Positions 9,101-14,629 of a DNA stretch of 19,809 nucleotides are shown one piece after another (the first letter of the stretch is position 1; the number at the start of each line of letters is the position of its first letter). This DNA comes from an uncultured Clostridia bacterium (GTDB lineage: Bacteria; Bacillota; Clostridia; Oscillospirales; CAG-272), in NCBI GenBank assembly GCA_947306035.1, contig CAMZFG010000002.1:1-19809 (forward strand), given 5' to 3'. The translations under genes were made by a program, and so were the position numbers. The notes under the pieces are model-generated. The model was not told the origin of the DNA. It made no database searches and saw only the letters and a program-made list of their open reading frames with translations.

Positions 9101-9654
9101 GCCAGATCGTACAAGGCGGCGATCGAAACGCCCTTCGGCGGCGTCAGATGTGCCTGCGCGTACTCGTTGACCCACACTTTGGGCAGGGTCAAAAAGCGCG
9201 CTTCCGCAAACGGGATGGCGTTGTCGATCTTCAGAATACGCTCGATCGAGGCGGATTTGGCCGTATCGGGCCAGTATTCCACCACCACGCTGTAACGGGC
9301 GGTCTCGGGAACGTTCACCGTCCACGCGGTGGTGCCGGTGCCGGGCGTATACAGCACCTCGCCCACCCCGTCCATGTTGGTCACACGCACGGCCGCGGTC
9401 GTCTTATGCTCATCCGGATCATAGTCCGGGCCCGCTACCGTGATGGCCTCGGTGGCACGCGGAACGGCTGCGTTGCCGGCCATATAGTTTTCATACGACA
9501 CGGCGTTCAGCTGTTCCTTGATGTCCGACAGCTTTTTGGTCGTCACCGAGCCGTTTCCGCCGGCGGGTTCCGCGCCGACTGTCAGCGCGCCGCCAAACAG
9601 AAACGTGATGGCCAAAACAGCTGCAAGAAGCCGTTGAAGCATCTTTTTCTTCAT
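6160..9654 (-). CDS. Giant extracellular solute-binding protein with N-terminal beta-sandwich domains (1164 aa)
   Basis: This is the presumed substrate-capture protein of the importer and is more than twice the usual length (about 400-550 aa). It starts with a signal peptide (KKK, hydrophobic core, cleavage near VGA|EP at ~28) but has no lipobox cysteine, which is unusual for a Gram-positive binding protein. Residues ~66-297 and ~314-500 look like two beta-sandwich, CBM6/35-like modules (for example WTVNVPETARYSVVVEYWP and WVRYSFKVETSGMYNIAARYR). A helical linker spans ~500-645. The family-1 binding-protein fold runs from ~648 (VDVWLAYGRDQAQVI) through IPKTWDDILAAVPTL and the EGAWEFMRW motif to about 1060. 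A helical tail ends at 1164. ATG 9654 is preceded by GGGAGGA. CBM-like modules suggest a large or polymeric glycan ligand, but this is inference. How the protein stays at the cell is unclear; it may dock onto the NHL/TPR protein encoded downstream. Confidence 0.9.
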   Translation of the reverse strand: MKKKMLQRLLAAVLAITFLFGGALTVGAEPAGGNGSVTTKKLSDIKEQLNAVSYENYMAGNAAVPRATEAITVAGPDYDPDEHKTTAAVRVTNMDGVGEVLYTPGTGTTAWTVNVPETARYSVVVEYWPDTAKSASIERILKIDNAIPFAEARFLTLPKVWVNEYAQAHLTPPKGVSIAALYDLAVEAGFDPDTIRPVVRDGKAYLAVSMPAVWTQKLADFVNKYEVRFFVADIDDNELRPGMKQAPEWITYELRDADGFYSETFEFVLEAGERTLSLEAVNEPMTIKSIRLVPHVDMPAYDTWRAAHDAAAGQDWITIQAEYAGATSSNTVYPIEDRTDAATMPSVTTHTALNTIGGEKWETVGQWVRYSFKVETSGMYNIAARYRQNVLDGMSVCRALYITSKGAEPGTPGYYNGIPFKEASELRFDYNANWQSTLLNNGSKNDKGEPIAYEFYFEAGVEYTLSFEVTLGSIGSVVRRVNAALNAVNTDYLAIIKLTGATPDQYRDYGFARIMPDTMIDMIMQSRELYAVAEEMTRVTGEKSSNVATLEKVAWLLERMGSDEDQIAKYLDQLKSYIGTMGTWLGDAKTQPLQLDYIVVQPVGNEAPRAKAGFFAALAHEISSFFMSFFRNYNRMGATSEDVTGENTVDVWLAYGRDQAQVIRNLINNDFTPNSVHNTTVNLKLVAGGTLLPSVLAGMGPDVYIGLGEGDVINYAIRGALMPIEHMEGFRDFALYYEADENFNTIYDENGRPTVNPNAQFNNAAMLVLGIEDAQGLYHYYGLPETQNFTMMFVREDILANLNIEIPKTWDDILAAVPTLQANNMLIGMHTDYKVFLYQMGGTLFADDGMRINLDSNVGLTAFDTMCRFFTMYSFPYKYDFANRFRTGEMPIGFASYNGTYNHLTVFATEIKGLWAFYPMPGIEYKTTNEDGSESTYINNVSVASTSAIVMMTGCDNQEGAWEFMRWHSGADCQIKYSNEMVAIIGPSAKHATANITALSEMPWTAAEYEQLSYQFNNLASIPNYPGSYIIGRYTSFAFLAAYNDNADPETKLQSYIPIINKEITRKRSEFGLETLEIGQTLKTKRLDQVAEAYREDIKAAGENSEAGKVARAELGEILTFIEREQYNEVDSVVLENAGNHLDAAAFAKTITAIRNAVTVMNKR

Positions 9655-9672
9655 GTTGTTCCTCCCTCTTTG

Positions 9673-9689
9673 ACTGCGACCCTCGCAGT
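9673..9689 (-). promoter_or_regulatory. Leader hairpin just upstream of the binding-protein ribosome site
   Basis: Perfect 7-bp arms ACTGCGA and TCGCAGT surround a 3-nt loop. In the minus-strand transcript the hairpin ends about 5-6 nt before the GGGAGGA ribosome site, inside the ~150-nt leader. A perfect 10-bp palindrome, CCTGCGCAGG, lies a little further upstream (9703-9712). It could stabilise the mRNA, mark a processing site, or bind a regulator. There is no T-run, so it is not an intrinsic terminator. Confidence 0.5.
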
Positions 9690-9811
9690 TGGTTCGTGCG
9701 CGCCTGCGCAGGATAAAGAAACCGGCGAGCGGAGCCCGCCGTCGTTCACTTCACCCGTCGCAACGCGCGCGCCACGGTCACACCCTGCGGCATGCCCCGG
9801 CGCATGGCATT

Positions 9812-9841
9812 ATTTTAGCATGCCGTTTGCTCTTTTGTCAA
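9812..9841 (-). promoter_or_regulatory. SigA-type promoter of the uptake operon
   Basis: On the minus strand the -35 box TTGACA (9836-9841) is perfect. The -10 is TAAAAT (9812-9817), preceded by TGC, an extended -10. The spacer is 18 nt. The start of transcription should be near 9805, giving a leader of about 150 nt. This is the only good promoter seen for the five-gene operon. GCATG-containing repeats just downstream (about 9790-9824) could form an operator, but they are imperfect. Confidence 0.75.
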
Positions 9842-10016
9842 GTAAAAAAACATTTCCAAACGCGCACGCACGCGAAAAGGCGGCGCCTTTTGACGGGCTT
9901 TGCGGCCGCGTTTTTGTGCGGTGCGGATCGGTCTTTGAAGCCCCGGATTTGTCGTTTTTTCCAACGTCGACGCGAAATTTGTTAAATACGATTTAATATC
10001 CGTAATGCCGCAAGCG

Positions 10017-10034
10017 CGAAAACAAGCGTTTTCG
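10017..10034. repeat. Inverted repeat overlapping a cre-like sequence
   Basis: Arms CGAAAAC and GTTTTCG with a 4-nt loop AAGC. On the minus strand, CGAAAACGCTTGTT (10021-10034) matches 12 of 14 positions of the CcpA cre consensus TGWAARCGYTWNCW. A two-mismatch match is expected by chance a few times in a window this long, and the site lies ~180 bp upstream of the operon's -35 box. It is therefore only a candidate for carbon catabolite control of the uptake operon. Confidence 0.25.
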
Positions 10035-10179
10035 GCTGTGCAGATCCGCAAAATCGCACCATTTTCTCCGTTTTTACATCGACGCATTTTCCCATTTTGC
10101 ATTATGTAAATTATATTTAATGGTATGCGGCGCGGTTTCCTTCTTTTTCATTGTGTGAAAGTGGCAAAAACCGGGCGGA

Positions 10180-10211
10180 CGCGTTGTGCAAACTAAACAA
10201 AAAACAACGCG
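10180..10211. repeat. 8-bp inverted repeat with A-rich loop
   Basis: Perfect arms CGCGTTGT (10180-10187) and ACAACGCG (10204-10211) flank a 16-nt A-rich loop. There is no T-run after either arm, so it is not an obvious terminator. The role is unknown; it could be a regulator site or part of a small RNA. Confidence 0.35.
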
Positions 10212-10376
10212 AAAATTCTACATCCGAATAGGGGCCCGCAAAGCCGGAAAATCGGCCGACCGGCGTCTTGTTTTCGCTTTTTTCACATTTTTCGCGCCTT
10301 TTATGTTGCTTTTTAGCATATATACAACGCTTTGCGGGCGGTCTGCGACTCCCCCGCACTTTTTTTCTCTGCCGCA

Positions 10377-10405
10377 TTGTATTTCACCGAAAACTGTGCT
10401 ACAAT
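10377..10405 (+). promoter_or_regulatory. SigA-type promoter of nadE
   Basis: The -35 box TTGTAT (10377-10382), a 17-nt spacer, and the -10 TACAAT (10400-10405) with an upstream TGC give an extended -10 promoter. Transcription should begin near 10412, leaving a leader of about 57 nt that holds the hairpin at 10419-10442. Confidence 0.7.
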
Positions 10406-10418
10406 GATGACAGCAAAC

Positions 10419-10442
10419 GGGAACGGCCGAACGGTCGTTCCC
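10419..10442 (+). promoter_or_regulatory. Strong hairpin in the nadE leader
   Basis: Arms GGGAACGGCC (10419-10428) and GGTCGTTCCC (10433-10442) form a 10-bp stem with one G-U pair and a GAAC tetraloop. It begins about 7 nt after the predicted transcription start and ends 15 nt before the GGAGGG ribosome site. As DNA it is a near-palindrome that could be an operator overlapping the initial transcribed region. As RNA it could protect the 5' end. No T-run follows. Confidence 0.5.
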
Positions 10443-10468
10443 CGCACGTACCGAAACGGAGGGAGACC

Positions 10469-12385
10469 ATGAAAGACATATTGCGCGCGGCAGTCGCCGT
10501 GCCGGAACTGCGGGTGGCAGACGCCGCCTTCAACGCCGCCGGCATCGTCAAAAAGATCGAACAGGCGCGGGGCGAGGGCGTGACGCTGCTCGCGTTTCCC
10601 GAACTGGCGCTGACCGGCTCTACCTGCGGCGATCTGTTTGCCGCCGATCTTCTCACGGAGCGTGTCGGCGAGGCGCTGTGCCTGGTGGCCGCCGCCGTGC
10701 CGGGGGATATGCTGGTCGTGCTGGGCGCGCCGCTTCTTGCAAACGGCGTTTTGCTCAACTGCGCCGTGTTCCTGACGGACGGGCGCATCGTCGGCGCGGT
10801 GCCGAAGACTTTTGTCGGCGCCGAAGCACGGCAATTTGCCTCCGGCAAGGACTTTGACGCGCGCCTCGTCACGGTCGGTTGTTTCACGTTTCCCGTGGGA
10901 ACGGGGCTCGTTTTCCGTGCCGCGGACGGCACCACGGTCGGTGCGGAGATCGGCGGCGACCTGTCTGCCCCCGTCTCGCCCGGTTCCCTGCTCGCGCTGG
11001 CAGGCGCCGAAGTGCTGGTCTGCCCCGCCGCGGACCCCGAGACCGTGCGCACCGCCGAACGCCGCCGCGCGGCCGTGGTGCAGCAATCGGCCGCTTCGAT
11101 GGCCGCCTGTCTGTTCGTCGGCGCCGGCACGGACGAATCCGTCTCCGACGCGCTTTACGCGGGCCGTGGTCTGATCGCGCTCGGCGGCACGCTGCTGGCC
11201 GAAAACGAGACCTGCCCCGCCCGTGATTATCTCCTGACGACCGATCTCGATCTCGGCCGCGTGCGGCACGACCGCCTTGTCGACAAGACCTTTGCGGCGG
11301 CCGCCGCGCACTATACCGACGCCGAAAGCGTCGAGATCGTCGATCTGCCCCTGTCGCTCGCCGTGTCCGACGGCAAACTGCTGCGCGTCAGCCGCCTGCC
11401 CTTCGTACCGGACGACAGCGAGGAACGCCGGGCGCGCTGTCTGCGCGTCTTCGAGATACAGGCCGCGGCGCTGGCACGTCGTCTCGCGCCGACGGGCGGC
11501 AAACTGACCCTCGGCATTTCGGGCGGCCTTGATTCCACGCTCGCTCTGCTCGTCGCCATGCGCGCCATGGAGATCGCCGGCCTGCCCGCGACCAACGTCA
11601 CGGCCGTCACCATGCCCTGCTTCGGCACTTCGGACGCCACGCACAAAAACGCGCTGGAACTGATGCAAAAACTGGGCGTCACCGCCCGTGAGATCCCGAT
11701 CAAAGAGGCCGTTCTGCAACACTTCCGCGACATCGGTCACGACCCGGCGGACTACTCCGTCACCTATGAAAACAGCCAGGCGCGCGAGCGCACGCAGGTC
11801 CTCATGGACGTGGCGAACCAGATCGGCGGCATGGTGCTCGGCACCGGCGACCTCTCCGAACTGGCGCTCGGCTGGTGCACCTACAACGGCGACCACATGA
11901 GCATGTACGACGTCAATGCGGGCGTGCCCAAAACGCTGATCCGCTGGATCATCGGCGCCGTCGTCGAAAGCGGCCGTTGGCCAAAAGCCGCTCCCGCCCT
12001 GCGGCGCGTGCTCGATACGCCCATCAGCCCCGAACTGCTGCCGCCCGACGCGGTCGGCAACATCGCGCAAAAGACCGAGGAACTGGTGGGGCCTTACGCG
12101 CTGCACGATTTCTTCCTCTACTACACCGTGCGTTACGGCTACCGCCCCGCCAAGATCTTTGATCTGGCCATGCTCGCCTTCGACGGTCTCTTTGACGCCG
12201 CTACCGTCAAAAAGTGGCTCGGCGTGTTCTGCCGCCGCTTCTTCACGCAGCAGTTCAAACGCAACTGCATGCCGGACGGCGTCGGCATCGGCTCGGTCGG
12301 CCTGTCGCCCCGCGGCGGTTGGCAAATGCCCGCGGACGCGGTTGCCGCCGAGTGGCAAAAAGAGATCGAAAGCATCGAATGCTGA
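10469..12385 (+). CDS. nadE: NAD+ synthetase, long two-domain type with degenerate glutaminase domain (638 aa)
   Basis: This enzyme makes NAD+ from deamido-NAD+, ATP and ammonia, the last step of NAD biosynthesis. The C-terminal synthetase domain is fully recognisable: PP-loop SGGLDS (351-356), MPCFGTSD, TYENSQARERTQ, GTGDLSELALGWCTYNGDHMSMYDVNAGVPKTLIRW, and a final MPDG/LSPRGGW region. The N-terminal nitrilase-type domain normally hydrolyses glutamine with a Glu-Lys-Cys triad. Glu45 (FPELALTG) and Lys113 (VPKTF) are present, but the nucleophile motif ICED reads I161-G162-G163-D164, so the Cys is a Gly. The neighbouring NYxEFYExRxF-like segment is also gone. Length and the rest of the fold are normal, so this is not a broken gene. 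Activity probably depends on free ammonia. The start is ATG 10469 with GGAGGG at 10458-10463. In-frame codons further upstream lie before the predicted transcription start and are ignored. The gene is monocistronic, ending at a terminator. Confidence 0.95.
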   Translation: MKDILRAAVAVPELRVADAAFNAAGIVKKIEQARGEGVTLLAFPELALTGSTCGDLFAADLLTERVGEALCLVAAAVPGDMLVVLGAPLLANGVLLNCAVFLTDGRIVGAVPKTFVGAEARQFASGKDFDARLVTVGCFTFPVGTGLVFRAADGTTVGAEIGGDLSAPVSPGSLLALAGAEVLVCPAADPETVRTAERRRAAVVQQSAASMAACLFVGAGTDESVSDALYAGRGLIALGGTLLAENETCPARDYLLTTDLDLGRVRHDRLVDKTFAAAAAHYTDAESVEIVDLPLSLAVSDGKLLRVSRLPFVPDDSEERRARCLRVFEIQAAALARRLAPTGGKLTLGISGGLDSTLALLVAMRAMEIAGLPATNVTAVTMPCFGTSDATHKNALELMQKLGVTAREIPIKEAVLQHFRDIGHDPADYSVTYENSQARERTQVLMDVANQIGGMVLGTGDLSELALGWCTYNGDHMSMYDVNAGVPKTLIRWIIGAVVESGRWPKAAPALRRVLDTPISPELLPPDAVGNIAQKTEELVGPYALHDFFLYYTVRYGYRPAKIFDLAMLAFDGLFDAATVKKWLGVFCRRFFTQQFKRNCMPDGVGIGSVGLSPRGGWQMPADAVAAEWQKEIESIEC

Positions 12386-12396
12386 ATAACAAAAAA

Positions 12397-12438
12397 GGCA
12401 CCTTACCTTTCGCAAGTCGGGGTAAGGTGTCTTTTTTT
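12397..12438. terminator. Bidirectional intrinsic terminator between nadE and the DUF4234 gene
   Basis: Arms GGCACCTTACC (12397-12407) and GGTAAGGTGTC (12421-12431) form an 11-bp stem (one G-T wobble) with a 13-nt loop. A T7 run follows on the plus strand (12432-12438), and six A residues precede it (12391-12396), giving a T-run on the minus strand. It begins 11 nt after the nadE stop and serves both convergent units. Confidence 0.92.
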
Positions 12439-12451
12439 CGTTATGCCGCGA

Positions 12452-13240
12452 TCAACCGTGCAGATTGTAGTCGGCCGACATCTCGTTGAGCGCGACGCAC
12501 AGTTTGTGAAAGAAAACAAGCGGCCCGATGCCGAACAGCAGTATGCCAAGCAGGCCCCAGCCCCAGAACTTTTTGGGGCCGAAGTCATAGTCGATGCCGC
12601 GGCGCCACAACTCCTCGCGGATGCGGGAGGCAAAACGATGCCAGTAGACGAAATAACCGATGCCCAGCGTCAGGATCGTGATGAACGGCAACAGCAGCAG
12701 GTTCGGCGTGCGGCGGCCGTCGTGGCGGCAGGCCAGAATGTTCATGTCTTCGGCAAGATCCGCCACGAAGAACAACGTATAGACGCCGCAGGTAACAATG
12801 GTAAAGAACAGAAAGCGGATCAGACCGCGTTTGGTGCTGAGCGCCCGCTTCGGCGCCCGTTCTTCCGGGAGCGGCTCGTTCGGGGTCTTTTTATATTTAG
12901 CCCCGTGACGGTGTGACTTTTTCCCCTTTTTGGTCGGCGTTTCCTCGGCGGCGGGCGCCACGGTGACCGTGACCTGCTCGACCGGAACGGGTGAAACGGC
13001 AGACGTCTCTTGCGCCGCTTCGACCGGCGCCGCTTCCGCTGTCTGCGCGGGGACGGCCGCGGTTTGCGGAGCGGCCGTTTCCGGCTGCTTCGGCGGTTCG
13101 GCCGACATGCGGAAACCAAACCCGGGCTGCAAGGGGTCGTACGCGGATTTCTGCTGCGTCGGGTTCGTGCCTGTCGGCTGTCCCGCTCCGGGCGCGTTTT
13201 CAGGTCCGACGCCTGTTTGAGTGCGTTGTTCCTCTGCCAT
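12452..13240 (-). CDS. DUF4234 membrane protein with long Pro/Ala-rich N-terminus (262 aa)
   Basis: Function is unknown. Residues 1-135 are low-complexity, rich in P, A, E, T and Q, and end in a very basic patch (KKGKKSHRHGAKYKK, ~104-118). Residues ~133-262 match the DUF4234 pattern: a basic lead-in, TIVTCGVYTLFFVADLAEDMN, and three membrane helices (~140-162, 179-200, 224-246), with GIDYDFGPKKFWGWG before the last. No signal peptide is present, so the acidic/basic arm is probably cytoplasmic. The start is ATG 13240, chosen over upstream in-frame codons because GAGGGAGGC (13246-13254) precedes it at 6 nt from the GGAGG core. It follows the foldase-like lipoprotein gene by 47 nt and is the last gene before the shared terminator, so it is likely co-transcribed with that gene. 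Confidence 0.85.
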   Translation of the reverse strand: MAEEQRTQTGVGPENAPGAGQPTGTNPTQQKSAYDPLQPGFGFRMSAEPPKQPETAAPQTAAVPAQTAEAAPVEAAQETSAVSPVPVEQVTVTVAPAAEETPTKKGKKSHRHGAKYKKTPNEPLPEERAPKRALSTKRGLIRFLFFTIVTCGVYTLFFVADLAEDMNILACRHDGRRTPNLLLLPFITILTLGIGYFVYWHRFASRIREELWRRGIDYDFGPKKFWGWGLLGILLFGIGPLVFFHKLCVALNEMSADYNLHG

Positions 13241-13287
13241 AGAGTGCCTCCCTCTGCCGCGTTTGCGGCTTGATCTATACACCGAGA

Positions 13288-14565
13288 TCAATAATAATAG
13301 TCCGGCTCAACGGCGGTAATACTCACCCCGTCTTTGACCTTTTCTTTGATCTTGACTTTTTCGAGATAGGGTTCGACGCGCTTTTGCAGCATATATTCCA
13401 GCGTCATGCCCGTCAGGGTACCGAACCAACGGCTGTTGGCCTCATTCTGCCAGGCGCCGCTGTCCAGCGGCGCGCGCATCAGGATATAGTAACCGGTCGA
13501 GGCGCTCAACACCACCAGTTCCCCGACTTCCAGTTTGGCAAGTTCGGCCGAGAACGTGGCGAAAATGGAGTCGCCGGTATAGGAACCGGCCGCAAAATAC
13601 ATACCGTTGGGCGCGAATTGACGATTGAAATCCGAATTGTCGGAGTAGTCCTCGATATAGGCGAGGAATTTAGCGGGATCGTTCCGGCACTCCTCGGCGA
13701 TCTGCTGTGCCCGCGCCAGCCGCGCCTGCATTTCGCCCTCGGTATAAGAGGCCGTCACGGGGTCGCCGTTCTCGTCGGTGTGATAGCGGGGCGTGCCGTT
13801 TTCCGTATCGTAAGAAACGAGGCCCTCGGCGGTCACATAGCGGTCGTCCCCGAACGCGTCCTTGCCCGAGACCGTCACGCCTTCCGCCGTGCTGTCGTAG
13901 GCGATGTGCGCGCAGGCGGCGTCGGTGTAGTACACGGTCTGCCCGTCCTCGTCCTTGTCCACCACGTAATAGTAGTTGGCCAGCTGCATCTGATAGCCGC
14001 GATAGTAAGTGGCTTTGTAGTATTCCTCTTTGGCGGTCGCCGCGATCAGGTTGCCGTCTTTGCCGTACAGAAATTCTTTGAGCTGCTCGTATTTGGCTTC
14101 GAGGATATAAGCGTCGCGCAGCGTGGTGATATTGGCGCCGTAGGCGGCCAGCACTTCGTTGAGTTTGGTTTTGGAACCCTCGCCGACCTCTTCGATCAGG
14201 GTGTCGATATCGTCGTCGATCTGCTGCAGCACGCTCTTATCGAGCGTCAGTTTGCTCTCTTCGTACAGGACCATGGCGGCCGCCACCTGCTGCAGTCCCC
14301 GAAAGACCTGATCGGTGTAATACTCCGCGGCGGTCACGTTGTCGGTGGAAACGTAGGAGTTCCAGAACGTGTCGCTCTGAATATCGAACCCCGCCTGTCC
14401 GAGCGAGGCCTTCATGCGGGCCAGATAGAGTGAGAACAGATTGACCGACAGGGTCTCGCCGCCCGCTTTCATCAGCGTTTTGCCGTGGGCGCCGCACCCG
14501 CCGAAGACGGGCAGCAGCATCAGCGTCAGCGCCAGGAGAAACGCCGTCACGCGCGCTTTTCTCAA
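13288..14565 (-). CDS. PrsA/SurA-like peptidyl-prolyl isomerase lipoprotein (425 aa)
   Basis: A predicted membrane-anchored foldase acting on exported proteins. The N-terminus is a lipoprotein signal with Cys24 in VFGGC; Phe at -3 is slightly atypical. A SurA_N-like helical segment follows (~40-190: LFSLYLARMKASLGQAGFD, LQQIDDDIDTLIEE, ILEAKYEQLKEFLYG). The C-terminal part (~310-395) has parvulin-like features: an EDYSDN segment, a glycine-containing MYFAAGSYTGDSIFATFSAELAKLEVGEL stretch, and TGYYILMR, which resembles the GyhiIk ending of rotamase domains. The parvulin core is divergent, so catalysis is uncertain and it may be a chaperone only. The start is TTG 14565, supported by AGAGGTGAT (14571-14579) 5 nt upstream. 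It lies 61 nt after mfd with its own promoter in the gap. Confidence 0.8.
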   Translation of the reverse strand: MRKARVTAFLLALTLMLLPVFGGCGAHGKTLMKAGGETLSVNLFSLYLARMKASLGQAGFDIQSDTFWNSYVSTDNVTAAEYYTDQVFRGLQQVAAAMVLYEESKLTLDKSVLQQIDDDIDTLIEEVGEGSKTKLNEVLAAYGANITTLRDAYILEAKYEQLKEFLYGKDGNLIAATAKEEYYKATYYRGYQMQLANYYYVVDKDEDGQTVYYTDAACAHIAYDSTAEGVTVSGKDAFGDDRYVTAEGLVSYDTENGTPRYHTDENGDPVTASYTEGEMQARLARAQQIAEECRNDPAKFLAYIEDYSDNSDFNRQFAPNGMYFAAGSYTGDSIFATFSAELAKLEVGELVVLSASTGYYILMRAPLDSGAWQNEANSRWFGTLTGMTLEYMLQKRVEPYLEKVKIKEKVKDGVSITAVEPDYYY

Positions 14566-14570
14566 ACTCT

Positions 14571-14579
14571 ATCACCTCT
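14571..14579 (-). promoter_or_regulatory. Shine-Dalgarno AGAGGTGAT fixing a TTG start
   Basis: On the minus strand this complements the 16S tail almost fully and lies 5 nt before TTG 14563-14565. No ATG or GTG at a suitable distance gives a signal peptide in frame, so the rare TTG start is preferred. Confidence 0.75.
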
Positions 14580-14600
14580 TTTTGTCGTTATGATAGTATA

Positions 14601-14629
14601 AGTATACCGCATCGGGGCTTATTTGTCTA
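14601..14629 (-). promoter_or_regulatory. Internal promoter for the lipoprotein-DUF4234 pair
   Basis: On the minus strand, TAGACA (14624-14629) and TATACT (14601-14606) are separated by 17 nt. A second TATACT follows directly (14595-14600), so the -10 is tandemly repeated. The -35 box overlaps the mfd stop codon (14627-14629). No terminator separates mfd from this gene, so the pair may be read both from here and by read-through from pth-mfd. Confidence 0.6.

Larger units (their letters stand above)
9842..10376. other. Gene-free divergent spacer with scattered inverted repeats
   Basis: No convincing coding sequence was found between the two divergent promoters. Composition is mixed, with long A and T runs between GC blocks. 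Perfect inverted repeats are: AAAAGGC/GCCTTTT (about 9884-9900), TTAAAT/ATTTAA (9982-9996), CGAAAAC/GTTTTCG (10017-10034) and CGCGTTGT/ACAACGCG (10180-10211). Short open frames here lack ribosome sites and have basic, low-complexity products. I could not match the stretch to a known structured RNA by eye. Confidence 0.5.

Noticed and set aside
9884..9900. AAAAGGC/GCCTTTT hairpin as an intrinsic terminator
   Set aside because: The T-tract is only four bases and part of the stem, and no gene on either strand ends here.
7624..9996. 790-codon open frame on the plus strand antisense to the binding protein
   Set aside because: Same compositional artefact. It crosses the signal-peptide region, the ribosome site and the promoter of the real gene.
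9815..10102. 95-codon minus-strand frame in the divergent spacer
   Set aside because: It has no ribosome site, a basic product of low complexity, and covers most of the -35/-10 promoter of the uptake operon.
10186..10407. 73-codon plus-strand frame upstream of nadE
   Set aside because: It has a GTG-type start without a ribosome site and ends inside the nadE promoter; no recognisable protein.
10268..10468. N-terminal extension of nadE from an upstream in-frame start
   Set aside because: It would precede the predicted transcription start at ~10412, and ATG 10469 has a good GGAGGG site and matches the family N-terminus.
10313..12415. 700-codon open frame on the minus strand antisense to nadE
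   Set aside because: The plus strand has unmistakable NAD synthetase motifs; this frame also runs over the nadE promoter and into the terminator.
13241..13291. 17-codon extension of the DUF4234 protein
   Set aside because: It would run back over the end of the upstream lipoprotein gene and lacks a ribosome site, whereas ATG 13240 has GGAGG at 6 nt.
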